Origin: an uncultured Clostridia bacterium
GTDB taxonomy: Bacteria > Bacillota > Clostridia > Lachnospirales > Anaerotignaceae
Assembly (NCBI GenBank): GCA_944381455.1
Contig: CALWLF010000123.1
Span: forward strand, 1 to 53,248
DNA length: 53,248 bases
Reading direction: 5' to 3'
The notes beneath the pieces are model-generated. The model was not told the origin of the DNA and made no database searches. It was given only the letters and a program-made list of their open reading frames with translations. Position 1 is the stretch's first letter, and the number at the start of each line of letters is the position of its first letter. Made by a program: the position numbers and the translations under genes. Below, one piece after another: positions 7,608 to 17,400 of the stretch.

Positions 7608-9116
7608 TTGAAACAGTACTGTGCAGAAAACAGAATCCCCATTGCAGGCGTTTATTGTGATGATGGATGGAGTGGAACAAACTTCGAAAGACCCCAGTTC
7701 AAACAGATGATGGCGGACATTGAAGCTGGAAAAATCAATGTGGTCATCGTCAAAGACCTCTCCAGATTCGGCAGAGAGTATGCCCAGATGGGGCTTTATA
7801 TCGAACATTACTTCGAGGAGAAGGGCGTCCGCTTCATCTCCATCGCGGAAAATTATGACTCAAAAAATGGTGCGGATAACTTAGTCCTTCCATTCACGAA
7901 TGTTATCAATTCCTATTACACCAGACAGGTGTCAGCCAAAACAAAAGCTGCCCATAGAGCCAGAGCAAAGGAAGGGATGTACCTTGGTGCCCATGCACCA
8001 TTCGGTTACGAGAAAGATCCACAGAATAGACATAAACTCATTGTCGATCCGCCGGCGGCGGAAGTGGTGCAAATGATATTCAGACTTTTCGCCGATGGCA
8101 TCGGATATGGGAAGATGACCAAGATATTGCGAGAGCGAAAAATCTTGAATCCTCAGGCATATTTCAATCGGAACCATCCCGATTATTATGAAAGCGATTA
8201 CTGGAGGCAGGATTTTGACTGGCACGCATCAACTATACGCTCCATTCTGAACAATCCGGTCTATCTGGGGAAGGCAGTGTTTGGCAGGACAAGAACAAAG
8301 GGATTTTTCGATAAAAGGAGAGAGGAAACGCCGGAAAAAGATTGGATCGTATATAATAATGCGCATCAGGCTATCATTTTCGAAGAACTTTGGGACACGG
8401 TGCATCAGATGATGAAAGCTAAGAGAAGACCAAACTCCAAAGGAGAATTGCAGCCCTTCGCAGGATTGGTGAAGTGTGCTGACTGCGGTTCTTCTCTGAA
8501 TGTCAGCTATGATGCCAAACGAGGTACCTATACAGGTTTTAGCTGCTGGGTTTATAGAAACTATGGTAAGGATCGATGTACCTCACATTACATCAGCTGG
8601 AAAGCGTTGTATCAAATCGTGTTGGAGGATATCCGCCGCCATGCAAGTAGGGCACAAAATGCGGAAGAACAGTATCTGGAAATGCTGGTGAAGATGAAAA
8701 CAGACCAGCAGAAACAGGATGGGACGAAAATCAAAGTGGAATTGCAGCGAGTTGAAAGAAGATTATCAGAAATCACAGCAGTCATCAAACGATTATATGA
8801 AGACCTTGCCTTGGGCAGAATCAGCGATGAACGATATGAGGATATGTATCGGGGGCTCGATCAAGAGGAAAGAGAACTGAAAAGCAAGCAGGAAACACTG
8901 AAAGAGCAGTGGGAGAAAACCCAGGAAGCATTTCAAAATGTGGAGAAGTTCATTCCTCTCATCAAGAAGTATACGGATATACAGGAGCTGAATGCTTACA
9001 TACTCAATGAGCTCATCGAAAGGATTGTCGTCCATGAAAAGGTCATAGACGAGGATGGAAATAAGACTCAGAAAGTGGAGATTTACTATAAGTTCGTGGG
9101 GACTGCAGTGGAGTAA
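7608..9116 (+). CDS. Large serine recombinase, N-terminally truncated
   Basis: A 502-residue open frame (TTG start) from a large serine recombinase. Visible parts are the C-terminal portion of the resolvase domain (DDGWSGTNFERPQFKQMM, VIVKDLSRFGRE), the recombinase domain (RSILNNPVYLGKAVFGR), a zinc-ribbon CADCG with partner Cys downstream, a long coiled coil and a C-terminal DUF4368-like end (VVHEKV). The N-terminal strand with the nucleophilic serine (YxRxS) is missing: homology can be followed back only to about 7584, where an in-frame TGA lies at 7581-7583. The protein therefore cannot catalyse DNA cleavage. Such enzymes normally sit at one end of Tn4451-like or conjugative elements. Confidence 0.88.
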   Translation: MKQYCAENRIPIAGVYCDDGWSGTNFERPQFKQMMADIEAGKINVVIVKDLSRFGREYAQMGLYIEHYFEEKGVRFISIAENYDSKNGADNLVLPFTNVINSYYTRQVSAKTKAAHRARAKEGMYLGAHAPFGYEKDPQNRHKLIVDPPAAEVVQMIFRLFADGIGYGKMTKILRERKILNPQAYFNRNHPDYYESDYWRQDFDWHASTIRSILNNPVYLGKAVFGRTRTKGFFDKRREETPEKDWIVYNNAHQAIIFEELWDTVHQMMKAKRRPNSKGELQPFAGLVKCADCGSSLNVSYDAKRGTYTGFSCWVYRNYGKDRCTSHYISWKALYQIVLEDIRRHASRAQNAEEQYLEMLVKMKTDQQKQDGTKIKVELQRVERRLSEITAVIKRLYEDLALGRISDERYEDMYRGLDQEERELKSKQETLKEQWEKTQEAFQNVEKFIPLIKKYTDIQELNAYILNELIERIVVHEKVIDEDGNKTQKVEIYYKFVGTAVE

Positions 9117-9435
9117 AAACGAAATGGGAATCAGCTGATTGGTGAATTGAAAAAGAACAGAAATATATGTGAATTTTCAAACATTCTTATGTTTGCTTTG
9201 TGATAAGCATTGTCTATGCATTTTAGTCACCTATATGTATGGTTTCTTTGAGTTCGGTTTTCGGAATTAGAAAATAATATAGAAAGTTGAGCGGGTAATA
9301 TCTAAGATATGTTTTGTAATATTATATGAGAATAGATAATATATGTGCATTACACTATTTAAAAAGAAATTAATAGTAAAAAATAGATTGATAAGAATAA
9401 AAATATCATGTGTAAGTCAATTACATAAAAAAAAC
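9117..9435. other. AT-rich intergenic stretch without a gene
   Basis: I see no convincing coding frame, terminator or repeat here. The composition changes abruptly from the recombinase to AT-rich DNA, marking the junction to the restriction-modification block. Confidence 0.5.
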
Positions 9436-9464
9436 TTGACAATACAAATAAAAAATGATATACT
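9436..9464 (+). promoter_or_regulatory. Strong sigma-A promoter of the leader RNA and DUF3892 gene
   Basis: A perfect TTGACA (9436-9441), 17-base spacer and TATACT (9459-9464) place the transcript start near 9471, exactly where the folded leader begins. Confidence 0.85.
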
Positions 9465-9470
9465 CTAAGT

Positions 9471-9575
9471 AACAAATGAAAAGCCCTATATCTGAACGCT
9501 GGGTAAAGATATAGGGCTGGGCATCTTGCGACGCTCTTTCGCAAAAATAGTGTACCGCAAAATGTCTCATTTGTC
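9471..9575 (+). ncRNA. Structured leader RNA upstream of the DUF3892 gene
   Basis: The transcript can fold into a closed multi-branch structure. P1 closes it: 9472-9479 (ACAAATGA) with 9567-9574 (TCATTTGT), 8 bp. P2: 9482-9493 with 9507-9518 (AGCCCTATATCT / AGATATAGGGCT), 12 bp perfect, 13-base loop. P3: 9526-9531 with 9539-9544 (TTGCGA / TCGCAA), 6 bp. Loop bases GGTA (9502-9505) could pair with TACC (9553-9556) as a pseudoknot. It ends 13 bases before the AGGAGG of the DUF3892 gene. I do not recognise it as a known riboswitch class. It could be a cis-regulatory element or an independent small RNA. Confidence 0.6.
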
Positions 9576-9601
9576 AATAATATATGTAGGAGGATTTAAC
9601 T

Positions 9602-9889
9602 ATGGTTTACATTGATGCAGTACATTATGAAAAAGATTCATACGGTTATGAAGTTATTTCGCATTTGAAGTGGACAAACACTTTATCAGAACAAGCCACT
9701 CAAATTTGCACTAAACGTCAAATGATTGATTTTATTAACAAAAATCCGGGTTGTACAAAAACTAAATATTATAATTTGTGGAATGGTTGGACTGTAGGAG
9801 AAGATGTCAGAGTTGTGGAAAATTCTTACTTAAGAACAGATGCAAATGGCATCAAAGCTGACAATCTAGGCTCTCTTCCTCGATTCTGA
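9602..9889 (+). CDS. DUF3892 family small protein
   Basis: A 95-residue protein; AGGAGG lies 8 bases before the ATG. The C-terminal pattern VGEDVRVVENSYLRTDANG...DNLGSLPRF is that of DUF3892, a small family of unknown function, and the N-terminal half has the expected DAVHYEKDSYGYEVISHLKW. No catalytic residues are evident. It has its own promoter, structured leader and terminator, so it is a separate transcription unit in front of the restriction-modification genes. Confidence 0.75.
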   Translation: MVYIDAVHYEKDSYGYEVISHLKWTNTLSEQATQICTKRQMIDFINKNPGCTKTKYYNLWNGWTVGEDVRVVENSYLRTDANGIKADNLGSLPRF

Positions 9890-9894
9890 ATATT

Positions 9895-9930
9895 AGGTCA
9901 ACAAAGCCCAGCATTTGTTGACCTTTTTTA
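9895..9930 (+). terminator. Rho-independent terminator after the DUF3892 gene
   Basis: AGGTCAACAAA (9895-9905) and TTTGTTGACCT (9914-9924) form a perfect 11-bp stem with loop GCCCAGCA, followed by six T residues. Confidence 0.9.
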
Positions 9931-9943
9931 TAAGGGTGATTTT

Positions 9944-10489
9944 ATGATAAGAAAATTGAAAGAGATAGCAGAAATTCGATTTTGCTTAGCTCAAAGGGTA
10001 ATCTCTAATCAAAAGTATAAAGTGCTTACTCCCATTAAATTGCTAGAAAACAATGTAATAGATGGTTTTGTTTACGATGATAGAATTCGAGCAAATGATG
10101 ATACAAAAGTTTGTAATGGAGATATTATTGTAAAAAGAATAAGTCCGGCATTCGTGAATTATATTGACAAAATCGAAAACAATATTTATGCTTCTGGAAA
10201 TTTAATAATAATCTCAGCAATTTCTGTTGAACCGAAATATCTTGCTTATATTCTTAACAACGAGATCCCAAAGATTACGCAGTCATTGTCTGGTGCAAAA
10301 ATCCCTGCTATTGGAAGAAGTGATTTAGAGGAAATACAAATACCGATTCTTCCGATAGAAAAGCAAAGGGCAATTGGTGATTTATGGCAAAAAAGTATTG
10401 AAGTTTATAAATTAAAAAGAAGATTGGATGAATTAGAACTTGTTAAAACAAAAAATCTGTTGAGCAAAGCTATAAACGGAGGGAAATAA
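9944..10489 (+). CDS. Half-size type I restriction specificity subunit
   Basis: A 181-residue protein with a single target-recognition domain and one C-terminal helix. The HsdS hallmarks are the start KLKEIAEIRF, SGAKIPAIGRSDLEEIQIPILPIEKQRAIGDL, and the closing helix KRRLDELELVKTKNLLSKAI. Full HsdS proteins have two such units; half-size versions can dimerise or pair with the modification subunit. It is immediately upstream of hsdM (one base gap), with the full-length hsdS two genes further on. It may supply an alternative specificity or be a regulator of the complex. Confidence 0.8.
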   Translation: MIRKLKEIAEIRFCLAQRVISNQKYKVLTPIKLLENNVIDGFVYDDRIRANDDTKVCNGDIIVKRISPAFVNYIDKIENNIYASGNLIIISAISVEPKYLAYILNNEIPKITQSLSGAKIPAIGRSDLEEIQIPILPIEKQRAIGDLWQKSIEVYKLKRRLDELELVKTKNLLSKAINGGK

Positions 10490-10490
10490 A

Positions 10491-12110
10491 ATGTCAACTA
10501 AAAAAACAACTTTTGAAGATATCAAAAATGCTTTGTGGGCTGGAGCAAATACATTTAGAGATAATATTGATGCTGCAAATTATAAAGATTATGTCCTGTC
10601 TATGCTATTTGTAAAATATTTAAGTGATACATTTGAGGAGAGTGTAGAAAATCTTAAGAAAGATTATGAAGGAATTCGTCTTGAAAGGCAAATATCTAAT
10701 CTTCCTTTTGTTCTGAAAGAAGAGTATACCTTCAATTACTTGCTAAAGAACAAATATGCTGTAGACATAGGAACTAAAATCAGTGAGGCTTTGACTGGAA
10801 TCGAGAGTTCAAACTCAATTTTGTCTGGGATTTTTAGAGGCATTGATTTTAACAGTGAGGCTAATTTAGGAAAGAAAGAGCAAAAAAATCCTCTTCTGAG
10901 AACATTACTTGAAGATTTTGCTGACTTGGATTTAAGACCTAGCCATATTGAGACAAAAGATAATGAAGTTCCGGCAGATGTTGTGGGCGATGCCTATGAA
11001 TATATGATTGGTGAATTTGCAACTCTGGCAGGAAAGAAGGCAGGAAGTTTCTTTACACCGCAGCAAGTTTCAGAGGTTATGGCACAAATTGTTGCTCCAC
11101 AGGAAAAAGACCGTGTGTATGATCCTACATGTGGATCTGGTTCTCTGCTTATTAGAGCGGCTAAAAAAGGTGGTCTTGATAAAGTTTCAATATATGGTCA
11201 GGAAGTAAATAATTCTGCTATTTCTATGGCAAGAATGAACATGTTTATTCATGATATAAAAGATGCTCATATTGCTTGGGGAGATACCCTCGCAAATCCT
11301 CAGCATCTTGATAGTGAAGGTAATCTCATGAAATTTGATTGTATCGTTGCCAATATGCCTTTTAGTAAAGATAAATGGGCAGAGGGTTTTAACCCTGGTG
11401 GAGAGGTTTCTGTTGATGAAGATGAGTCTAATAACAAATCAACTAAGAAGGGTAAGAAAAAAGAGTTTAAGATGGAACCGTCCCTTGACAGATATCATCG
11501 ATTTGACTTAGGTGTACCGCCAGCAAGTAAAGGTGATTGGGCGTTTTTGCTCCATATGATTGCAAGTATGAGCGGAAACGGAAGAGTTGCAGCAGTTGCT
11601 CCTCACGGAGTTCTGTTCAGAGGTGCATCTGAAGGACGAATTCGTCAGGCGGTAATTGAGAAAAATCTGATTGATGCTGTTATTGGGTTGCCAGAAAATC
11701 TGTTTTACGGTACTTCTATTCCTGCCTGCATTGTTGTATTTAAAAAAGGACGTACCACAACAGATATTCTTTTTGTCGATGCCTCTAAAGATTTTAAAAA
11801 AGAAAAAGCAAAAAATAAATTGCGTGACGGTTCAAATGGAGAACCAAACGATATCAAAAAAATAGTTGATACTTATAAAGCATTTGTAAACGGAGAAGAA
11901 GCAGAGCAAGAAAAATACAGTCATGTTGCAACCCTCAGAGAAATTCAGGAAAACGAGTATAATCTCAACATTCCTCGCTATGTTGATACTTTTGAGGAAG
12001 AGGAACTTATAGATTTGGAGAGTGTAAACAAGGAGATTGCAGACATCAAAACTCAGATTGCTTCCCTTGAAGAAGAAATGGCGAAATGTATGAAGGAGCT
12101 GGGTTTATGA
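10491..12110 (+). CDS. hsdM: Type I restriction-modification DNA methyltransferase subunit M
   Basis: A 539-residue adenine-N6 methyltransferase. The N-terminal helical HsdM domain (KNALWAGANTFRDNIDAANYKDYVLSMLF) is followed by the SAM-binding motif DPTCGSGSLL near residue 213 and the catalytic motif IV as NMPF near residue 287, a variant of NPPF also seen in other HsdM proteins. The C-terminal helices (NKEIADIKTQIASLEEEMAK) should contact HsdS. Its TGA overlaps the ATG of the next gene (ATGA, 12107-12110). Confidence 0.96.
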   Translation: MSTKKTTFEDIKNALWAGANTFRDNIDAANYKDYVLSMLFVKYLSDTFEESVENLKKDYEGIRLERQISNLPFVLKEEYTFNYLLKNKYAVDIGTKISEALTGIESSNSILSGIFRGIDFNSEANLGKKEQKNPLLRTLLEDFADLDLRPSHIETKDNEVPADVVGDAYEYMIGEFATLAGKKAGSFFTPQQVSEVMAQIVAPQEKDRVYDPTCGSGSLLIRAAKKGGLDKVSIYGQEVNNSAISMARMNMFIHDIKDAHIAWGDTLANPQHLDSEGNLMKFDCIVANMPFSKDKWAEGFNPGGEVSVDEDESNNKSTKKGKKKEFKMEPSLDRYHRFDLGVPPASKGDWAFLLHMIASMSGNGRVAAVAPHGVLFRGASEGRIRQAVIEKNLIDAVIGLPENLFYGTSIPACIVVFKKGRTTTDILFVDASKDFKKEKAKNKLRDGSNGEPNDIKKIVDTYKAFVNGEEAEQEKYSHVATLREIQENEYNLNIPRYVDTFEEEELIDLESVNKEIADIKTQIASLEEEMAKCMKELGL

Positions 12111-12937
12111 GTGATCTTGTAAAGTATAGTGAAAAAACTTTCGAAAATATTAAGCATATCAACGAGTATGGGGAAGAATTTTGGTATGCAAGAGAACTGC
12201 AGTTTACGTTGGAATATTCTGAATGGCGTAATTTTAGCAATGTCATTGAGAAAGCACAAACTGCGTGTGAAACGAGTGGATTTGATGTACAGGACCATTT
12301 TGTTGGCGTCAACAAAATGGTTGAAATTGGCTCTGGCGCTGAGAGAAAAATCGATGATATCATGCTTTCCCGTTATGCGTGTTATCTGATAGTAATGAAC
12401 GGAGATCCCAAAAAGGAAGTCATTGCCGTAGGTCAAACCTATTTTGCTGTTAAAACAAGACAGCAGGAAATGATTGATGATTTTGACATACTGACAGAAG
12501 AACAGCGTCGTTTAGCAATCCGAAATGAAATGATTAAACATAATAAATTGTTGGCAGATGCTGCGAATAAAGCAGGGGTTGTTGAGCCATTGGATTATGC
12601 AATTTTTCAAAACTATGGCTATAAAGGTCTTTACGGCGGAATGGATATGAAGGCAATTCATAAACATAAAGGATTGAGAAAGAGTCAGAAGATTTTAGAC
12701 CATATGGGCAGTACGGAGCTTGCGGCTAATCTGTTCCGTGCCACGCAGACCGAAGAAAAACTCCGTCGTGAAAATATTAAAGGCAAAGAAAATGCAAATA
12801 AAACACACTACGAAGTAGGTGCAAAAGTTCGCAAAACTATTAAAGAGCTTGGCGGCACAATGCCAGAAGATTTGCCAACCCCTGATAAAAGCATAAAGCA
12901 GATTGAGCGTGAGATGGAAAAGAAAAAATTGAAGTAG
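12107..12937 (+). CDS. DinD-like (DNA damage-inducible protein D family) protein
   Basis: A 276-residue protein that starts at the ATG overlapping the hsdM stop. KTFENIKHINEYGEEFWYARELQ and the KMVEIGSGAERKIDDIMLSRYACYLI block identify the DinD/BRO-N related family, followed by a helical region and the charged C-terminus. E. coli DinD is SOS-induced and inhibits RecA filaments, but this family is also found repeatedly inside type I restriction-modification operons, where its job is unknown. The overlap with hsdM and the 8-base gap to hsdS show that it is translated as part of the restriction system operon. Confidence 0.88.
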   Translation: MSDLVKYSEKTFENIKHINEYGEEFWYARELQFTLEYSEWRNFSNVIEKAQTACETSGFDVQDHFVGVNKMVEIGSGAERKIDDIMLSRYACYLIVMNGDPKKEVIAVGQTYFAVKTRQQEMIDDFDILTEEQRRLAIRNEMIKHNKLLADAANKAGVVEPLDYAIFQNYGYKGLYGGMDMKAIHKHKGLRKSQKILDHMGSTELAANLFRATQTEEKLRRENIKGKENANKTHYEVGAKVRKTIKELGGTMPEDLPTPDKSIKQIEREMEKKKLK

Positions 12938-12945
12938 GTGGAAGT

Positions 12946-14160
12946 ATGACCGAAGAAATAAAACAAAGAATAGAAACTATAAAAGCCGGAAAAGTTCCTG
13001 ACGGCTATAAAAGGACTGTTGTAGGCATTGTCCCAAATGAATGGGAAAATAAAAGACTGTCTGAATTGTTAAAGTTTCAGAATGGAGTTAATGCTGATAA
13101 AGAAAAGTACAATAGCGGAATCAAAATGATTAGTGTTATGGATATTTTGTCTAACAGACCTATATTTTATGATAATATCAGAGGACATGTGGATATAGAC
13201 GAAAAGACTTTGAACAACTATAGTGTTACCTATGGTGATATTCTCTTTCAGAGAAGTTCTGAAACTGTTGAGGATGCAGGAAAATCGAATGTTTATATGG
13301 ATGAAGAAAATATAGCTACTTACAGTGGATTTGTAATCAGAGGCAAAAAAGTCTCTGATTATAATCCATTTTATCTAAATGAGCTTCTGAAATCATCTAA
13401 AGTTCGACAACAGATTATAAAGTATTCAGCAGGATCACAGCATATTAATGTAAGCCAAGATTCACTTTCAAAGGTGAATGTATGTTTTACAAACAAATAT
13501 GAGCAAAATCGTATTGCAGAAATCCTGTCTAAATGGGACAAAGTAATTGAGTTGCAGGAAAAACTGATTGAAAAGTTAGAATTGCAGAAAAAAGCTTTGA
13601 TGCAGAGGTTGCTTACACCAAAGGAAGGCTGGAAGAAAGTTAAATTGGAAAGCGTTATACGCAAGCAGAAAGCTGTATTGGTTAATACGAATGAAAATGG
13701 AAAGAATCCAATAATTGACATGGATTATTTAATAAACAGTAGTTTCTGTAATTACACAAATGACGAGGGGATTCGTGCCGATTTAAATGATGTTCTTTTA
13801 TTATGGGATGGCTCTGGAGCAGGAACTCCCATACACAAAGTTGAGGGTGTTGTAGGTTCAACTTTTGCTAAATTGACACCAAACCACGAAATATTTCCGA
13901 GTTTTTTATACTATTATCTTTTAAAAATTCAAGAGAGAAACAAATTATTGCGTGAAGGCTCTGGAGTTCCGCATATTCCAAAAGATTTCTTGAGAATGCA
14001 AACCATAAGTTTCCCGACAAAAACAAGTCAGAAAAATATTCTTAATATTTTGGAAAACTTTGATTTGCAAATAAATTATCACCATAAAAAACTAGAAGTA
14101 TTGAAACAGCAACAAAAAGCAATGCAACAGTTGCTGATAACCGGAATTGTAAGAGTATAA
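12946..14160 (+). CDS. hsdS: Type I restriction specificity subunit S
   Basis: A 404-residue specificity subunit with two target-recognition domains (about residues 20-185 and 230-370), each followed by a conserved helix (EQNRIAEILSKWDKVIELQEKL and SQKNILNILENFDLQINYHHKK). The first half ends in the typical LQKKALMQRLLTPKEGW, the second in QQKAMQQLLITG. It sets the DNA sequence recognised by the complex. The start ATG at 12946 has AGGTGGAAG upstream. Confidence 0.95.
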   Translation: MTEEIKQRIETIKAGKVPDGYKRTVVGIVPNEWENKRLSELLKFQNGVNADKEKYNSGIKMISVMDILSNRPIFYDNIRGHVDIDEKTLNNYSVTYGDILFQRSSETVEDAGKSNVYMDEENIATYSGFVIRGKKVSDYNPFYLNELLKSSKVRQQIIKYSAGSQHINVSQDSLSKVNVCFTNKYEQNRIAEILSKWDKVIELQEKLIEKLELQKKALMQRLLTPKEGWKKVKLESVIRKQKAVLVNTNENGKNPIIDMDYLINSSFCNYTNDEGIRADLNDVLLLWDGSGAGTPIHKVEGVVGSTFAKLTPNHEIFPSFLYYYLLKIQERNKLLREGSGVPHIPKDFLRMQTISFPTKTSQKNILNILENFDLQINYHHKKLEVLKQQQKAMQQLLITGIVRV

Positions 14161-14172
14161 GGAGGAAATAAA

Positions 14173-14349
14173 ATGGCTAAAAACAAACCTTATGGTGATA
14201 ATGCTCGTGTGGGAGCAGTAAAAAATAGGACACAGGTACACAACCCTAAAACTGGATTATGGGTAAAAAGAGACACTGAAACAGGAAGATTTATGGATGT
14301 AAAAACATCCTCCGATAAACCTTTTAAGGGCGTAACAAAAGAAAAATAA
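14173..14349 (+). CDS. 58-residue conserved-looking protein in the RM operon
   Basis: A short frame between hsdS and hsdR with a perfect GGAGG at 14161-14165, 7 bases before the ATG. The product starts MAKNKPYGDNARVGAVKNRT, continues through NPKTGLWVKRDTETGRFMD and ends in GVTKEK. It is very basic and Gly/Asn-rich, without membrane segment or signal. Similar small proteins are known to me beside type I restriction genes, without an assigned function. Its basic charge would suit nucleic-acid or DNA-mimic-opposed binding, but that is a guess. Confidence 0.7.
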   Translation: MAKNKPYGDNARVGAVKNRTQVHNPKTGLWVKRDTETGRFMDVKTSSDKPFKGVTKEK

Positions 14350-14359
14350 GTTCAGTAAA

Positions 14360-14381
14360 AGCCGGACTTTTCAGTCCGGCT
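14360..14381 (+). terminator. Hairpin between the 58-residue gene and hsdR
   Basis: AGCCGGAC (14360-14367) and GTCCGGCT (14374-14381) pair perfectly with a 6-base loop. No strong T run follows, so it may only attenuate transcription into hsdR or protect the upstream mRNA. Confidence 0.55.
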
Positions 14382-14410
14382 ATCACTGTTTATGTGGGAG
14401 GAATGGAGAT

Positions 14411-17400
14411 ATGCCAAATCATACAATATTTAACGAGCGTTCAGAATGTCAGGACAGACTTATACAATTTTTAATCAATATGGGCTATGAATATGTTTCA
14501 CGCAGTGAGTCGGAAAGCAAAAGAAGAAATTTGTCTTCCGTACTATTTGAAGATGAGTTGATTCGCTTTTTGCAAAAACAAACTTATACATATAGTGGAC
14601 ACGAATTGCTTTTCTCGGGAGAATCCATCACAAAAGCTGTGAAAGAATTAGATGCATCCCTTTTGCAAGGTCTTTCTATGGCAAGCAAAGAAATTTATAA
14701 TCTTATTACTTTGGGAATTAGTTTGGAGGAAAATATTGCAATAGATAGTGATATTCCAGTAAAACAATCATTTGACCTGCATTACATTGATTTTGAGCAT
14801 CCTGCAAACAATATTTGGCAGGTAACAGAAGAATTCAGTGTTCAGCGTCCAAACGGAAGTTATGCTCGTCCTGATGTTGTATTAATGGTCAACGGTATTC
14901 CTTTTGTTGTAATCGAATGCAAAAAGTCCAGCATCAATGTTATGGAGGGCGTTCATCAAAATGTCCGCAATATGATGCCTGATTATATCCCTCAGCTGTT
15001 TAAATTTTCCCAACTTGTAATTGCGATGAACCCACAGAAAGTTCTTTACGGTACAGGCGGGACAACCTCTGACTATTTTGTAGAGTGGAGAGAAGATGAA
15101 GCCGAATGGCAGGATGAAACCTGCAGAAAATGTTCACCGGATGGTTCTATTTTGGAACAGGATAAAATTACGGTATCTTTGCTTAGCAAAGCAAGACTTC
15201 TTGATTTGGTTCAGAATTTTATACTTTTTGATAATAATATTAAGAAGATTGCAAGACATCAGCAATACTTTGCTATTCATAAATCTATGGACAGAATTAA
15301 CGGCAAAGATGGAAGCTCTTCAAAAGGCGGCGTTATTTGGCATACCCAAGGCAGTGGAAAATCTCTGACAATGGTTATGCTAGTTAAAAAAATTCAGGCT
15401 GAAAAAGGATATGAAAATCCCAGATTTATTATTGTTACAGACCGTATAAATCTTGATAAACAAATCCGTGATAATTTTGCTAATTCTCAAATGGCACCTG
15501 TTCGTGCTGCAACTGGAAAAGGTCTTAATTCCTTGTTAAAAAATAAAGATAATATAGTTATTACAACGCTAATCAACAAATTTGAAACAGTGTACAAAAA
15601 TAAATATTTAGAGCCGGATAGTGATAAATTTTATGTATTGGTAGATGAGGCACATCGTTCGCAGTATAAGTCGATGTTTAACTATATGAAAGAAGTTTTG
15701 CCAAATGCAACGCTCATTGCATTTACTGGTACACCACTTATTGCAAAAGCAAAAAAGAATACATATAAAACTTTTGGTGATCCAATTCACAACTATACGA
15801 TGAAACGAGCTATAGAAGATGGTATTACAGTTCCACTTGTTTACGAAGGTCGTAAAGTAAAACAGGAAGAACCTGCATTGACAATCAACAACTATTTTGA
15901 AAGTTTGACTGAAGGTCTTCCACAAGAACTTAAGGATAAACTTTCTGACAAGTTCAGCAGATTTAAAGCGATTTCAGAAGCCAGAAGCCGTATCAACTTA
16001 ATAGGATTTGATATCGCAGATCATTTTAAAAGTTATTGTCTTCCTAAAGGATTAAAGGCAATGGTTGTATGTTCTTCACGAGCAGCGGCGGTTGAAATGT
16101 ATGAAGTGTTAAAAGGTATGTCTGGAATTAACCCTCGTGTAGTAATTACATTTGGAGACAAGAGAGAGGGGGATGATGATGAAGCCACGAATGAATCAAT
16201 CAAAAAAATAAAGGCATATCATCAGAAAATGGTAAAACCTTTATTTGGTGACAGCGATGAAAAATATGATGATCATGTTTGTGAAGATTTTAAAAATCCA
16301 GAAGGAGAAATCAATATGCTTATTGTCAAAGATAAGCTGTTGACCGGGTTCGATGCTCCTGTTGCTGGTGTTTTATATTTAGATAAGTCTATTCAACAAC
16401 ATTCCCTGTTACAGGCTATTGCAAGAGTTAATCGAGTTTATAAAGGAAAAGATTTCGGATTGATTGTAGATTATTGGGGTGTTTTTGGAAAGCTGAACAA
16501 AGCTATCGATATGTATGAAGACGCTGAGTCTGGAATGAATGGATTTGATAAATCCGATATTGAAGGAGCGATATTTGGTCCGATTGATGAGAAAAACAAA
16601 TTGGCATCAGCGTATGCAAATTTAATTTCTATGTTTGAATCAGTTAAAGATTCCCAGTCCTCAGATGTTTGGCAAAAAAGTCTTGCTGATGAAAAAACAA
16701 GAAAAGATTTTTACAACAGACTTAAAGAGTTTGCTAATTTATTGAATTTAGCATTATCTAATCGAGATATATTTGTAGAGGTAGGCTTTGATTTAATCGA
16801 AAAATATCGCAAAGAGTATTTATTCTATAGAAAATTAAAAGATAGTGTTATGATGCGATATGATGATGAGGTTGATTTGTCCAAATATGAACAAGGAATA
16901 AAAAACCTAATTGACACTTTTGTAAATGCAACGGATATCATAACTGTAGTTAAGCCGGTTTCTATTGGTGATGAAAAAGCAATGAAAAAGCTTCTTGAGA
17001 AGATGGATTCAAATGAATCTCGAGCAGATGCAATAAAAACCAGAATGGAATCTAAACTGAACCAGATTAGATACGATGATCCCCTTTTGTTTGAGGAATT
17101 TTCTTCTAAAATTAAAAAGACCATTGATTTATATAATGAAACACGTGATGCAGATGCGTATTTAGAAAGTATGAAGATAATGGCTGATGATTTTAGAAGC
17201 GGAATCACATCGCAAGAATATCCATCTCAGATTGCTAATGATAGTGATTTAAAAGCTTTTTATGGTGTTGTTATTACCCAGCTTAAAAATAATGAAGAAG
17301 TAAAAGTCACGACTGATACTGAGGAAATTATTGCTAAGTATTCATTTAGGATTAAAAAGGTCATCAGTGATAATGCAAAACGAGACTGGAAACATAATGA

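Noticed and set aside
10491-12110. Inactive HsdM because motif IV is NMPF, not NPPF
   Set aside because: NMPF is found in other type I methyltransferases, and the SAM motif is intact.
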